Below the pieces are notes generated by a model, which was not told where the DNA came from, ran no database searches, and saw only the letters and a list, made by a program, of their open reading frames with translations. 64,000 bases of DNA from Campylobacter sp. RM6914 (GTDB taxonomy: Bacteria > Campylobacterota > Campylobacteria > Campylobacterales > Campylobacteraceae). The stretch spans positions 248,001 to 312,000 of the forward strand of contig NZ_CP012545.1 in assembly GCF_004803835.1 (NCBI RefSeq), given 5' to 3'. Below are positions 19,289 to 29,114 of the stretch, piece after piece. The position numbers were made by a program, and so were the translations under genes. Each line of letters begins with the position of its first letter. The first letter of the stretch is position 1.

Positions 19289-19405
19289 GAACTTTACGAT
19301 CTAAATTTACTTATAGCACAAGTGTATCATCTGGCGTAGACCACGATAGATAGAAGATTGTTTTGAGGTGCAATATTTACCAAAAGATTATAATGTATAA
19401 AGAAA

Positions 19406-19481
19406 TGGTGGTTAGAGGCAGAATCGAACTGCCGACACGCAGATTTTCAGTCTGCTGCTCTACCGACTGAGCTATCCAACC
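19406..19481 (-). tRNA. tRNA-Phe (GAA)
   Basis: The reverse strand folds as a complete tRNA. The acceptor arms GGTTGGA and TCTAACC pair, the D-loop contains AGCTCAGTCGGTAGAGC, the anticodon loop is CTGAAAA with GAA, and the T-arm has GTTCGATTC. The 3' CCA is encoded. Its 3' end points towards the fhaB relic. Confidence 0.97.
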
Positions 19482-19560
19482 ACCGGTAGTAAAAAAGAAA
19501 TCTAATTATAGCTTTTTAAATTTAAAATATGTTTAAACCATGCCAAATTTATATAATTTT

Positions 19561-20763
19561 TTAATCATTTGTAAAATTTGCTATAAATTCTTTAAATTTA
19601 TCTCCTCGCTCGGCATAGCTTTTAAACTGATCAATACTCGCGCATGCGGGGCTTAAGAGCCCGACTTCGCCAATTTGCATATTTTTTGAAATTTCATTAA
19701 CTGCATTTTGTAAAAATTCACATTTATGAACCGTGATATTAAATTTGTTTGCTAAGGAGACCATTTTGTTTGTATTTGAGCCTATGGCGTAAATTTCGGC
19801 ATTTGCGTTACTTAACACTTCAAAAACAGGATTCATATCCACGCCTTTATCATCACCGCCAAGTATTATGTGGATCTTGTGATTTTCATATCGCTTTAAA
19901 GCTTGTATCGTAGCGTCAATATTTGTAGCTTTCGTATCGTTTACCCAAAGTCTACCGCTTTTATCATAAAGTTCTTCAAGCTTGTTGTTTTCTATAGTAA
20001 ATTTGTTTAGCAGTTCTACGTCGCAGCGATCTAGTAGAATTTTTTCTACACAAAGAGCTAAAAGGGCGTCTGTTAAAAACGGTGTTTTAAATTTTATATC
20101 ATCTATATTGATGTTGCAAAATTTAGCTAAGTCAAATTCGTTTTCATAGCTTATAACATGCGCTTTTGTCGGTGTTTTGGCATAAATTTTAGGAGATATG
20201 ATAACGCCGTTTTCACTCATCATGCCAAAAGGTTTTAGTTTGGATTTTTCATACTCATTAAAATTTCCATGCCAGCTTAAATGATCGGGAGTGACGGGCA
20301 AAAGCACGTAAATATCCGGCTTTGCTACGTTTGTGTAGTGTATGGTAAATGAGCTTGTTTCAAGTATCCAAATTTTTGCGTCAAGGCTTAAGTCGGCCAA
20401 CGGAGTTCCAACGTTTCCACCCATTTGCGAGCCAAATTTCTCAAGCAAGTGTTGCATCATTTTTGTTGTAGTTGTCTTGCCGTTTGTGCCGCTTATCCAG
20501 ATGTTAAAAGGCATTTTAGAAGCGAAAAAATCATATTCGCTTATTAAATTTCTGGCTTTTTTTATAAGCTCGTTGTTTGGTGCAATACCTGGAGAAGTTA
20601 TCTCAAGTTCGCTAAAAGATGGATCAAAAGCACTTGCTGGTAGCAGCTTGTTGCCAAATTCATCCTCCATACAGCAGTTAAATTTATCGTCATAAATGTC
20701 CCAGTCACCGCTTTTTGCGATAGCTTTTATCGTTCCGCCGTAGCCAAATAAGCTCTTTTTCAC
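19561..20763 (-). CDS. murD: UDP-N-acetylmuramoyl-L-alanine-D-glutamate ligase MurD
   Basis: This 400-residue cytoplasmic ligase adds D-glutamate to UDP-MurNAc-L-Ala in peptidoglycan synthesis. The Mur-ligase ATP loop is SGTNGKTTTTK (near residue 90). The central domain has VTPDHLSWHGNFNEYEKSK, and the C-terminal domain has WVNDTKATN and GGDDKGVD. It is shorter than E. coli MurD, as is common in epsilonproteobacteria. The start is GTG at 20763 with AAGGAATAAGA upstream. It follows mraY by 22 bases in the same operon. Confidence 0.96.
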   Translation of the reverse strand: MKKSLFGYGGTIKAIAKSGDWDIYDDKFNCCMEDEFGNKLLPASAFDPSFSELEITSPGIAPNNELIKKARNLISEYDFFASKMPFNIWISGTNGKTTTTKMMQHLLEKFGSQMGGNVGTPLADLSLDAKIWILETSSFTIHYTNVAKPDIYVLLPVTPDHLSWHGNFNEYEKSKLKPFGMMSENGVIISPKIYAKTPTKAHVISYENEFDLAKFCNINIDDIKFKTPFLTDALLALCVEKILLDRCDVELLNKFTIENNKLEELYDKSGRLWVNDTKATNIDATIQALKRYENHKIHIILGGDDKGVDMNPVFEVLSNANAEIYAIGSNTNKMVSLANKFNITVHKCEFLQNAVNEISKNMQIGEVGLLSPACASIDQFKSYAERGDKFKEFIANFTND

Positions 20764-20785
20764 TCTTATTCCTTAGTCGATAAAT

Positions 20786-21850
20786 TTATCTTAGCTTGAT
20801 TGCGATTAGCGCGATGATATTTGCTAAAAGCGCGATGATCCAAAACCTAACGATGATCTTGTTTTCTACCCAGCCTTTTATCTCAAAATGGTGATGGATC
20901 GGCGCCATGAGAAAAATTCGCTTTTTAAAAATTTTAAAACTTCCAACTTGCAAAATAACGCTTAGCGTTTCTATAAAAAATACAAAACATATAATGATGA
21001 GTAAAAATTCATTCTTGCTCATTACGCCCATCAGCCCTATAAATGCGCCTATACTTAGGCTTCCGCTATCTCCCATAAACACTTGTGCAGGGTAGCAGTT
21101 ATACCATAAAAACGCAAGTAAAGAGCCGATCAAAGCGGTAGCGATGATGATAACTTCTCCTAAATTTGCGATCTTTGGTAAAAATAAATACGAACTAAAA
21201 AGCGCATGTCCGCTAAGGTATGCGAAGATGGCTAGGGTAAGAAGTGAAAATATACTAGGAACGGTTGCTAGCCCATCAAGACCGTCGGTTAAATTTACCG
21301 CATTTGAAGTGGCTACGATGACTAATGACCAGAAAAATATGGCAAAAAAGCTCAAATTTAACATAGGAAATTTATAAAACGGCACAAAAAGTTCAGCGCC
21401 GATATCGCTTGCAAAGTATAGTATCGAAGCGACTACTAGCGCAAGTGTGCTAAGGCAGAGCATTTTTACGCGAGGCTTCATGCCTGCATGGTTTTGAGCG
21501 CCTAAAATTTTACCCAAGTCATCATCAAAGCCTATCGCGCAAAAACCGATCAAAGTTATCAAGCTTACTATTACATAGATATTTTCTAATCTAGCACAAA
21601 GCAGGCTTGCTACAACTGCCGTAAATATAAAAACAAGTCCGCCCATTGTCGGTGTTTTGCCTTTTTTTTGATGGTTTTGCGGAGCAAGCTCATAGATCGG
21701 CTGGTTTGCATTTTTTGCTCTAGCCCAACGGATAAATTTAGGCATAAGCCAAATGGTTAGCGTAAATGAGATAAAAAACGACATCCCTGCGCGAACGGTA
21801 AGGTATTGGAAGAAATTTAAATTTATAAGCTCGTAGATATAATAGAACAA
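20786..21850 (-). CDS. mraY: Phospho-N-acetylmuramoyl-pentapeptide-transferase MraY
   Basis: This 354-residue inner-membrane enzyme transfers phospho-MurNAc-pentapeptide to undecaprenyl phosphate, giving lipid I. It has about ten membrane segments. Catalytic motifs seen are [41 protein letters not shown] and the histidine loop MAPIHHHFE. The start appears to be TTG at 21850, giving [18 protein letters not shown]; the ribosome site is weak, so the start is less certain. It is divergent from gpmI, and the 76 bases between hold both promoters. Confidence 0.96.
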   Translation of the reverse strand: MFYYIYELINLNFFQYLTVRAGMSFFISFTLTIWLMPKFIRWARAKNANQPIYELAPQNHQKKGKTPTMGGLVFIFTAVVASLLCARLENIYVIVSLITLIGFCAIGFDDDLGKILGAQNHAGMKPRVKMLCLSTLALVVASILYFASDIGAELFVPFYKFPMLNLSFFAIFFWSLVIVATSNAVNLTDGLDGLATVPSIFSLLTLAIFAYLSGHALFSSYLFLPKIANLGEVIIIATALIGSLLAFLWYNCYPAQVFMGDSGSLSIGAFIGLMGVMSKNEFLLIIICFVFFIETLSVILQVGSFKIFKKRIFLMAPIHHHFEIKGWVENKIIVRFWIIALLANIIALIAIKLR

Positions 21851-21926
21851 ATTTTATGCCTTTAATTATAAAAAATGGTAATTTTAGTATAATGTCGTTA
21901 AAAAAATTATAAAATTTGGAGGCAGT

Positions 21927-23396
21927 GTGGCTCAAAAAACAGTACTTGTGATAACCGACGGCATAGGCTACAATCCAAGCGATAAATTTAATGCCTTTAG
22001 CAGTGCAAAAAAGCCGACTTTTGATTGGTTGTTTAAAAATAGCGCAAATACTTTAATAAAAACATCCGGGCATGCTGTTGGACTTCCGCAAGGGCAAATG
22101 GGAAACAGCGAAGTCGGACACATGACTATAGGAAGTGGAAGAATTTTATATCAAAATTTAGTCAAAATAGACCTTGCGATCAAAAACGGTGACTTTGCAA
22201 GAAATGAAAAGCTACAAAAATTATTTAAAAAATGCAAAAATATCCATGTAATCGGACTTTACAGCGACGGTGGAGTTCACTCTCATCTTGCTCATTTTGA
22301 CTATTTTTGTGCTCTTGCTAAAGATAGCGGTTGTGAAGTTTTCGCGCATATCATTACCGACGGACGTGATGTTTTACCTATGAGCGGGAGTGAGTTTGTT
22401 AAAAATATCGAAGATAAATTTACCGTAGCGACTGTTTGTGGAAGATTTTACGCGATGGACAGAGATAAAAGATGGGATCGCGTTAAGCGAGCGTATGATG
22501 TGTATATGGGGGCTGGCGAGAAAATTTGCGAGGCAAAACCTAGCCGATATATCGCAAAATGTTATGAAGAAAATATCACGGACGAGTTTATCGAACCTGT
22601 TAAATTTAATGGCTTTAAGGGTATCGATAAAGATGATGGAGTAATATTTATAAATTTTAGAAATGATAGGGTTCGCGAGCTTGTAAGTGCTTTTGGCGAG
22701 GAGAATTTTGACGGCTTTGAGCGTGAAATTTTAGTTAAAAATTTAGTTACAATGACCCAGTATGATGCAAATTTTAACTTCCCGATCTTAATCCCTAAAG
22801 AAAATTTAAAAAATACATTAAGCGAAGTTATCGCCGATGCAGGACTAAGACAGCTTCATACAGCAGAAACTGAAAAATACGCACACGTAACGTTTTTCTT
22901 TAATGGAGGAGTTGAGGAACTTGTAAAAAACGAAACCAGGATTTTAGTTCCTAGTCCAAAGGTAAAAACATACGATGAAAAGCCTCAAATGAGCGCTAAT
23001 GAGGTTTGTGAAGCCGTGTTAAAAGGGATGGATGACGAGCAGGATTTTATCGTTGTAAATTTTGCAAACGGCGATATGGTCGGACATACAGGCGATATCA
23101 ATGCGGCGATAAAAGCTGTTGAGGCAGTTGATGAGTGTTTGGGTAGGATAATCTCAAAAGCTAAAGAAAAAGACTATGCTTATATCCAAATCAGCGATCA
23201 CGGCAACTGCGAAGCTATGAGAGATGAAAACGGCGACATGTTGACAAATCACACGACATTTGATGTATTTTGCTTTGTGCTGGCGCATGGGGTTGATGAG
23301 CTAAAAGAGGGCATGGGATTAAGCAATATCGCTCCTAGTGTGCTAAAACTAATGGGGTTAAAAATACCGCAAGAGATGGATGAGGCTATATTTTAG
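21927..23396 (+). CDS. gpmI: 2,3-bisphosphoglycerate-independent phosphoglycerate mutase GpmI
   Basis: This 489-residue manganese enzyme interconverts 3- and 2-phosphoglycerate in glycolysis and gluconeogenesis. The alkaline-phosphatase-type metal site begins with VITDGIGYN, the phosphorylated serine is in GQMGNSEVGHMTIG, and further ligands lie in GDMVGHTGD and ISDHGNCE. It starts with GTG at 21927 behind TTGGAGGC. In C. jejuni, as I remember, it also lies divergent from mraY-murD and next to fabG. Confidence 0.96.
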   Translation: MAQKTVLVITDGIGYNPSDKFNAFSSAKKPTFDWLFKNSANTLIKTSGHAVGLPQGQMGNSEVGHMTIGSGRILYQNLVKIDLAIKNGDFARNEKLQKLFKKCKNIHVIGLYSDGGVHSHLAHFDYFCALAKDSGCEVFAHIITDGRDVLPMSGSEFVKNIEDKFTVATVCGRFYAMDRDKRWDRVKRAYDVYMGAGEKICEAKPSRYIAKCYEENITDEFIEPVKFNGFKGIDKDDGVIFINFRNDRVRELVSAFGEENFDGFEREILVKNLVTMTQYDANFNFPILIPKENLKNTLSEVIADAGLRQLHTAETEKYAHVTFFFNGGVEELVKNETRILVPSPKVKTYDEKPQMSANEVCEAVLKGMDDEQDFIVVNFANGDMVGHTGDINAAIKAVEAVDECLGRIISKAKEKDYAYIQISDHGNCEAMRDENGDMLTNHTTFDVFCFVLAHGVDELKEGMGLSNIAPSVLKLMGLKIPQEMDEAIF

Positions 23397-23496
23397 CTGT
23401 AGCTTTGGTGTTTGTTTTGTCTAAGTTATTTTAAATTTATGAAAAGCTGATAAACTCGGAATTTGATATAAGAATAAATCATAAAAAAGGATAAAA

Positions 23497-24240
23497 ATGA
23501 AATTTTCAGGTAAAAATGTATTAATAACCGGCGCAAGCCGCGGTATAGGTGCTCAAATAGCTAAAGTGCTAGCCGGCATGGGTCTAAAAGTTTGGATAAA
23601 TTATCGTTCAAAACCGGAAATAGCAGACGCGCTTAAAGATGAGATAATAGCTAGCGGAGGCGATGCTGCAGTTATTAAATTTGACGTTACTGACGAAGAT
23701 GAATTTATAAAAGGTATAAATTTGATAGTTGATAGTGACGGCGAGCTAAGCTATCTTGTAAATAATGCAGGCATTACAAACGACAAACTTGCATTAAGAA
23801 TGAAAACAGAGGATTTTACAAGCGTAATAGACGCAAATTTAACCTCATCTTTTATAGGCTCAAGAGAGGCCTTAAAAGTGATGAGCAAAAAACGCTTCGG
23901 TGCAGTAGTAAATATCGCTTCAATAGTTGGTGAAATGGGTAATGCAGGGCAGGTAAACTACTCTGCTAGTAAGGGCGGAATGATAGCCATGACAAAGAGT
24001 TTCGCAAAAGAGGGTGCGAGCCGTAATGTTCGCTTTAATGCCATAACTCCTGGATTTATCGAGACTGAAATGACAGCTGTTTTAAGCGATGAAGTAAAAG
24101 AAAATTACATACAAAATATACCTTTGAAGAAATTAGGAAGTGCCGAAGATGTTGCAAACGGCGTGGCGTTTTTACTAAGTGACTACGCAAGTTACACAAC
24201 CGGAGAAGTCTTAAAAATAAACGGCGGACTTTACATGTAG
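23497..24240 (+). CDS. fabG: 3-oxoacyl-[ACP] reductase FabG
   Basis: This 247-residue short-chain dehydrogenase reduces beta-ketoacyl-ACP with NADPH in fatty-acid elongation. The cofactor motif TGASRGIGAQ is at residues 10-19. NNAG, the catalytic Ser in NIASIVG, and Tyr-Lys in YSASKGG follow. The C-terminal GEVLKINGGLYM ending is typical of FabG. AAAAAAGGATAAAA precedes the ATG. It is the first gene of a fatty-acid group, 57 bases before acpP. Confidence 0.95.
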   Translation: MKFSGKNVLITGASRGIGAQIAKVLAGMGLKVWINYRSKPEIADALKDEIIASGGDAAVIKFDVTDEDEFIKGINLIVDSDGELSYLVNNAGITNDKLALRMKTEDFTSVIDANLTSSFIGSREALKVMSKKRFGAVVNIASIVGEMGNAGQVNYSASKGGMIAMTKSFAKEGASRNVRFNAITPGFIETEMTAVLSDEVKENYIQNIPLKKLGSAEDVANGVAFLLSDYASYTTGEVLKINGGLYM

Positions 24241-24297
24241 GCTAATTTAAGCTTAAATATATTAAAATATCGGACATTTTTTATAAGGAGAATTAAA

Positions 24298-24531
24298 ATG
24301 GCAGTTTTTGATCAAGTAAAAGAAGTAGTTGTAGAGCAACTTAGCGTAGATCCTGAGGCAGTAAAATTAGAGTCTAAAATTATCGAAGATCTAGGCGCAG
24401 ATTCACTTGATGTTGTTGAGTTAGTTATGGCTCTTGAAGAGAAATTTGAAGTAGAAATTCCTGATACTGAGGCTGAGAAGCTTATTAGTATTTCTGACGT
24501 TGTAAATTACATAGAAAAACTTGGAAAGTAA
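24298..24531 (+). CDS. acpP: Acyl carrier protein AcpP
   Basis: This 77-residue acidic protein carries growing acyl chains on 4'-phosphopantetheine. The attachment serine is in [19 protein letters not shown] strong ATAAGGAGAATT site precedes the ATG. It sits between fabG and fabF, the usual place. Length and charge are normal. Confidence 0.97.
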   Translation: MAVFDQVKEVVVEQLSVDPEAVKLESKIIEDLGADSLDVVELVMALEEKFEVEIPDTEAEKLISISDVVNYIEKLGK

Positions 24532-24569
24532 TTAACCTCGCCAAAAAAGTTTTTGTATAAGGAGATGTA

Positions 24570-25781
24570 TTGAAACGAGTCGTAGTAACAGGTATTGGCA
24601 TGATCAACTCGCTTGGTCTTGATAAAGAAAGTTCTTTTAAAGCTATTTGCGAAGGCAAAACTGGCGTAAAACGCATTACGTCGTTTGATGTGAGTGATTT
24701 TCCGGTTCAGATCGCTGCTGAAATAACCGACTTTGATCCTCTTACTGTTCTTGACGGCAAAGAGGTAAAAAAAGCCGACCGTTTCATACAGCTTGGTATA
24801 AAAGCTTCAAATGAAGCCATGGCAGACGCAAATTTGGGCGATTTTGATGCGTCAAAATTTGGTGTTAGCTCAGCTGCCGGCATAGGCGGTTTGCCGAATA
24901 TAGAAAAAAACTCAGTTACTCTTGCCGAAAAAGGCGTTAAGAGAATTTCACCATTTTTCATCCCATCAGCTCTTGTAAATATGCTTGGTGGCATGGTTTC
25001 TATTAACCACGGCTTACAGGGACCTAACCTGTCAAGCGTAACAGCTTGTGCTGCAGGAACACACGCTATATCTCAAGCCGCAAAGTGCATACTTGTAGGA
25101 CAAACAAAGGGTATGCTTGTGGTCGGTGCTGAAGCGACTATTTGCGGTGTTGGAGTTGGTGGATTTGCAGCGATGAAAGCTCTATCTACAAGAAATGACG
25201 ATCCAGCTAAAGCTTCACGTCCGTTTGACGCAGATCGCGACGGTTTTATTATGGGTGAGGGTGCCGGTGCACTTGTGCTTGAAGAGTATGAAAGTGCTAA
25301 GGCAAGAGGAGCTAGAATTTATGCTGAACTTGTAGGATTCGGCGAGAGCGGCGATGCTCATCATATCACATCACCTTCTCTTGAGGGTCCATTAAGTGCA
25401 ATGAAACAAGCTCTTAGCATGGCTGGAGATGATATTAGGGTTGATTATATTAATGCACACGGAACATCAACTCCGGTAAATGATAAAAACGAAACAGCTG
25501 CGCTAAAACAAGCTTTTGGGGCAAATGTTCCGCCCGTTAGCTCAACAAAGGGTCAGATAGGACACTGTTTAGGTGCTGCAGGAGCCATTGAGGCTGTAAT
25601 TTCAATAATGGCAATGCGTGATGGCATAATGCCTCCGACTATTAACTACACAACACCTGATGCGGATTGTGATCTTGATTATGTTCCAAATGTTGCCAGA
25701 AAAGCCGACATTAATGTTGCGATGAGCAACTCGTTTGGTTTTGGCGGGACAAACGGTGTTGTAATATTTAAAAAGTTGTAA
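24570..25781 (+). CDS. fabF: 3-oxoacyl-[ACP] synthase II FabF
   Basis: This 403-residue condensing enzyme extends acyl-ACP with malonyl-ACP. The Cys-His-His catalytic triad is visible in [22 protein letters not shown] and [11 protein letters not shown]. The C-terminal [10 protein letters not shown] loop is conserved. The start is TTG at 24570 behind ATAAGGAGATG. It is followed by accA after only two bases, so the two are co-transcribed. Confidence 0.96.
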   Translation: MKRVVVTGIGMINSLGLDKESSFKAICEGKTGVKRITSFDVSDFPVQIAAEITDFDPLTVLDGKEVKKADRFIQLGIKASNEAMADANLGDFDASKFGVSSAAGIGGLPNIEKNSVTLAEKGVKRISPFFIPSALVNMLGGMVSINHGLQGPNLSSVTACAAGTHAISQAAKCILVGQTKGMLVVGAEATICGVGVGGFAAMKALSTRNDDPAKASRPFDADRDGFIMGEGAGALVLEEYESAKARGARIYAELVGFGESGDAHHITSPSLEGPLSAMKQALSMAGDDIRVDYINAHGTSTPVNDKNETAALKQAFGANVPPVSSTKGQIGHCLGAAGAIEAVISIMAMRDGIMPPTINYTTPDADCDLDYVPNVARKADINVAMSNSFGFGGTNGVVIFKKL

Positions 25782-25783
25782 TT

Positions 25784-26719
25784 ATGTCAAACTATTTGGA
25801 TTTTGAAAAAAGCATTAAGCAAATTGACGATGATATAGCAAGCGCTAGAATAAAGGGCGATGAGCACGCAGTCGAAATTCTAAATAAAAATTTGGAAAAA
25901 GAAATTTCAAAAGTTTATAAAAATTTAAACGAATATCAACGTTTGCAACTAGCTAGACATCCTGACCGCCCTTATTCTATTGATTATATTAGATTTATGC
26001 TTGTTGATGCTTATGAAATTCATGGTGATAGAGCTTATCGCGATGATCCTGCAATAGTTTGTTATATTGGATATATAGGTGGCAAAAAAGTAGTAGTTAT
26101 CGGCGAACAAAAAGGACGCGGAACTAAAAATAAGCTTAGACGCAATTTTGGTATGCCACATCCAGAGGGATACCGCAAGGCTCTAAGGGTAGCCAAAATG
26201 GCTGAAAAATTTAACCTTCCTATACTATTTCTCATAGACACACCGGGTGCATATCCTGGTGTAGGGGCTGAGGAGCGCGGTCAAAGTGAGGCTATCGCAA
26301 GAAATCTTTATGAGTTTGCAAATTTAAAAACCCCAACTATAGCAGTCGTTATAGGCGAGGGCGGAAGCGGCGGTGCTTTAGCTATCGGAGTAGCGGATAA
26401 ACTTGCCATGATGAAAAACTCCGTCTTTTCTGTTATATCGCCGGAGGGTTGTGCTGCGATACTTTGGAATGATCCAAGTAAGCAAGAGCATGCCACAAAA
26501 GCGATGAGAATTACAGCCGACGATCTTAAAAATTTAAAACTCATAGATGACGTGATAGACGAGCCGATAAATGGTGCTCACAGAGATAAAGACACCGTTG
26601 CAAAAGCTCTTGCTGATTATTTTATTACACAAATTAGCGAGCTTGAAAAACTAAGCGTTGATGAGTTAATACAAAGACGAATGGATAAAATTTTATCCGT
26701 TGGAGCATATGAAGAGTAA
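25784..26719 (+). CDS. accA: Acetyl-CoA carboxylase carboxyltransferase subunit alpha AccA
   Basis: This 311-residue subunit, with AccD, transfers the carboxyl group from biotin to acetyl-CoA to make malonyl-CoA. Family features are the N-terminal helical part, [20 protein letters not shown] and the acyl-CoA binding region [18 protein letters not shown] with [12 protein letters not shown]. The length is normal. It closes the fabG-acpP-fabF-accA cluster; an AT-rich hairpin follows directly. Confidence 0.96.
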   Translation: MSNYLDFEKSIKQIDDDIASARIKGDEHAVEILNKNLEKEISKVYKNLNEYQRLQLARHPDRPYSIDYIRFMLVDAYEIHGDRAYRDDPAIVCYIGYIGGKKVVVIGEQKGRGTKNKLRRNFGMPHPEGYRKALRVAKMAEKFNLPILFLIDTPGAYPGVGAEERGQSEAIARNLYEFANLKTPTIAVVIGEGGSGGALAIGVADKLAMMKNSVFSVISPEGCAAILWNDPSKQEHATKAMRITADDLKNLKLIDDVIDEPINGAHRDKDTVAKALADYFITQISELEKLSVDELIQRRMDKILSVGAYEE

Positions 26720-26746
26720 ATTTATACATCTGTATAAATTTCTCTT
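26719..26746 (+). terminator. Hairpin after accA
   Basis: AATTTATAC (26719-26727) and GTATAAATT (26732-26740) form a perfect 9-bp stem with an ATCT loop, followed by TCTCTT. The stem is AT-only apart from one pair, so it may be weak. Confidence 0.5.
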
Positions 26747-26803
26747 ATATCTCATAAAATAACATCCTTTTTCTTTCTTATATATATCTTATACATAAAT
26801 TGC

Positions 26804-26809
26804 TATAAT
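26804..26809 (+). promoter_or_regulatory. -10 element upstream of ribE
   Basis: TATAAT lies 25 bases before the ribE start, with T-rich DNA upstream. The short distance leaves no room for an FMN riboswitch in the leader. Confidence 0.5.
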
Positions 26810-26834
26810 TATCCAATTTCTTAAAAGAGGATAA

Positions 26835-27443
26835 ATGTTTAACGGATTGATTCGGGAGATAGCCGAAGTTATTAGCTATCAAGATAATAAACTTACATTA
26901 AAGGCAAAACATGTCCCAAATTTGGGCGATAGTATAGCCGTTAATGGTGCTTGTCTTAGCGTTGTGGATATTTTTAGCGGCGGTTTTAGCGTAGAGCTTA
27001 GCGCTGAAACACGATCGCATATAGCTGTTGAAAATTTAAAAGGAGAGGTTCATATAGAGCCAGCCATGAGACTAAGTGACAGAGTGGATGGGCACTTGGT
27101 TCAAGGACATATCGACGCGATAGGCACGATAGATAAAATCACCAAACACGAAAATGGCGTTGATTTTTATATAAATTTACCAAATAGTATGATGCCTCTT
27201 ATGGCAAACAAGGGTAGTATTTGTGTAGAAGGAGTAAGCCTGACGATAAACGAAACGCTAAAAAACGGCGTTCGTCTTACAGTGATCCCTATTACTTTTC
27301 AAGATAGTTTATTTGGTAAATTTAAAGTTGGCAGACGCGTAAATATCGAAAGCGATTTGCTGGCAAGATATATCGCTCATCAGTTAAATTTCAAATCCAA
27401 ACCAAGCTGGGATGAGATAGATCACATTGCTAGCTTGTATTAG
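26835..27443 (+). CDS. ribE: Riboflavin synthase, alpha chain RibE
   Basis: This 202-residue enzyme joins two molecules of 6,7-dimethyl-8-ribityllumazine to give riboflavin. The two lumazine-binding barrel repeats are seen: MFNGLIRE with GDSIAVNGACLSV, then GHLVQGHIDAIG with GSICVEGVSLTIN. Length is normal. It starts with ATG behind AAAAGAGGATAA. It is followed by pgeF after 34 bases on the same strand; there is no functional link that I know of. Confidence 0.94.
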   Translation: MFNGLIREIAEVISYQDNKLTLKAKHVPNLGDSIAVNGACLSVVDIFSGGFSVELSAETRSHIAVENLKGEVHIEPAMRLSDRVDGHLVQGHIDAIGTIDKITKHENGVDFYINLPNSMMPLMANKGSICVEGVSLTINETLKNGVRLTVIPITFQDSLFGKFKVGRRVNIESDLLARYIAHQLNFKSKPSWDEIDHIASLY

Positions 27444-27477
27444 TTAAGACCGAGTAAGTAAATTTGAAAGGACGTCA

Positions 27478-28176
27478 ATGAAATTTGAAATAGATGACGA
27501 CCGTTTTTTGCTCGGTTTTACTTCCAAAAAATTCGGACTTAGCAAGGGTGCGTATACCGGGTTAAATTTAGCCTTACATGTTGGAGATGATAAAGAATGC
27601 GTGCTTAAAAATCGTGGAATTTTGGCCAATTTTCTTGGTGTCAAGCTGGGTGATTTGATCTTTATGGAGCAAATTCACTCAGACAAAGTTGAAATTTTAA
27701 CCTCAAAAGATCAAAAGCTAACCCCCTGTGATGCAGTTATAACAACTCTAAAAAATACCGCACTTTGCGTAATGACGGCCGATTGTTCTCCTATTTTGAT
27801 CATAGACCCTGTTTGTGAAGTGATTTGCGTTATACATGCAGGGCGCGCCGGGGTGATGAAAAAAATTTGCACCAAAGCTATAAATTTAATGAAAAATAAT
27901 TTTGGTTGCGAAGCTATAAATTTGGAAGTTTTTGTCGGAGCAAATATAAAAGGCAGCTGCTACGAGGTAAAAGGCATTGATCTTGGTGAGTTTGGTCGTT
28001 ATAAATTTAATGATAAATTTGATATGAACATGGCGCTGCATGACGAGATATCAAGCCTTGGCATAACTAAGATTAAATTTGAGCCAAGCTGCACACACTG
28101 TGACGAGAGGTATTTTTCATATCGCAGAGAGGGCGTAACGGGACGTTTTGCCGGATTTGTTATGATGAGGGGATAA
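27478..28176 (+). CDS. pgeF: Peptidoglycan editing factor PgeF (YfiH, DUF152/laccase-like)
   Basis: This is a 232-residue protein of the Cu/Zn-containing DUF152 family. Motifs are MEQIHSDKV, CVMTADCSPILI, IHAGRAGVMKK and, near the C-terminus, CTHCDERYFSYRREG with the conserved cysteines and arginine. Homologues act as purine nucleoside phosphorylases or as PgeF, which prevents misincorporation of L-Ser in peptidoglycan. The role in this organism is inferred. AAAGGACGTCA precedes the ATG. Confidence 0.85.
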   Translation: MKFEIDDDRFLLGFTSKKFGLSKGAYTGLNLALHVGDDKECVLKNRGILANFLGVKLGDLIFMEQIHSDKVEILTSKDQKLTPCDAVITTLKNTALCVMTADCSPILIIDPVCEVICVIHAGRAGVMKKICTKAINLMKNNFGCEAINLEVFVGANIKGSCYEVKGIDLGEFGRYKFNDKFDMNMALHDEISSLGITKIKFEPSCTHCDERYFSYRREGVTGRFAGFVMMRG

Positions 28177-28177
28177 A

Positions 28178-28393
28178 ATGGGATATGAAAGTTTTGTTAT
28201 AAAAGATCCAAGAGTTGCTAAGATAATCGAAAATGCAAAGAAATTTGATATAGAGGCACTTGAAAACGAAGCTATGCTCAAGACTTTGCTTGCTTCTCAA
28301 AAATTTACTCTTAGTCAAAACGAGCGCGATAGCATAGAAGAAATTTTCGTAAAATTAATGAAAATAGAAGAGGAAATTCAGTTAAGTAATTAG
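28178..28393 (+). CDS. Small helical protein downstream of pgeF, unknown
   Basis: This 71-residue soluble, charged, helical protein begins MGYESFVIKDPRVAKI one base after the pgeF stop and so is probably translated with it. I recognise no domain, signal or membrane segment. Its codon use resembles the core genes nearby. Real gene likely, function unknown. Confidence 0.6.
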   Translation: MGYESFVIKDPRVAKIIENAKKFDIEALENEAMLKTLLASQKFTLSQNERDSIEEIFVKLMKIEEEIQLSN

Positions 28394-28468
28394 CAGAGAT
28401 CACAAATAAAATACGGACACTTCGCATTAAATTCTATGTGCACCAAATTAGGTGATGAAACTTTATAG

Positions 28469-28922
28469 ATAACTAAACTTTATAATTATTTTTTAAGACA
28501 AAGTTATAAAATAATAAGCGACAATGTAAAATACTGGATTTATGAGATCGTTGATAAAAAATTTATTGCATATTTTAAAGAGAATAAGCTTTTTATGTTA
28601 AATGAAATCAAAAATAACAGTGTCTATTATAAAAACTTTTTCAAATAAAGGCATAGTCTATTACGCAAAACCGTATTTTCAACAAAAAGATCCTGAACGC
28701 AATCATGTTTTAGCAATATTTTTGTATTTGATTATTGCTTACCAAAACTTTTATTAATATTTTAAAACATTGATAATCCAAACACTCTTTAGTGAACATG
28801 TTTCTAACGAAGAGATAATCAAAGATATGCTCGTAATTAGAAATAAGCTATTGGATTTTAAAATAAAATCATCAAATGCCATTAAAGTAAAAACAGAATA
28901 TATGAATTTTATAAAGCCTTAA
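28469..28922 (+). pseudogene. Relic of an unidentified gene
   Basis: The 721 bases between the pgeF partner and rpsB have no intact gene but hold coding-like pieces. From 28469 one frame reads to a TAA at 28646 (RQSYKIISDNVKYWIYEIVD and ENKLFMLNEIKNNSVYYKN). A one-base shift near 28646-28650 continues as GIVYYAKPYFQQKDPERNH, then an in-frame TAA at 28755, then FSEHVSNEEIIKDMLVIRNK to a stop at 28922. Together about 150 residues could be reconstructed. The family was not recognised and the start is not visible, so the 5' end may be deleted. Confidence 0.5.
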
Positions 28923-28991
28923 ACAAGTCATTTGCAATGCCAAACAAGCAACTTGGCAATAAAATTTAGCTTAAATTTATAAATTTTTAAG

Positions 28992-29114
28992 TATAATCCA
29001 ACCTTTAATTCACACACATCAATCCTAAAATTTGGTTGCGACATCTTTAAAATGTCGTTAAAGGGTGTGGAGGAAAAACCTAAATTTCGGGCAAAGCCCA
29101 CAAGGAGAACCACA
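28992..29114 (+). promoter_or_regulatory. rpsB promoter and structured leader (candidate S2 autoregulatory site)
   Basis: A -10 TATAAT lies at 28992-28997. The transcript would have a leader of about 110 bases containing CGACAT/ATGTCG (a 6-bp hairpin), then GGGTGTGGAGG, a GGGC/GCCC hairpin and CCCACAAGGAG, in which TGTGG can pair with CCACA. Such structured leaders before rpsB bind ribosomal protein S2 in other bacteria; here this is inferred from folding only. Confidence 0.45.

Noticed and set aside
19406-19481. Island attachment site (att repeat) from tRNA-Phe
   Set aside because: I looked for a second copy of the tRNA 3' end between 15273 and 15484 and elsewhere near the fhaB relic and saw none. 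No integrase is present.
26720-26834. FMN riboswitch before ribE
   Set aside because: Only about 20 bases separate the probable transcription start from the ribosome site, and the conserved RFN motifs are missing.
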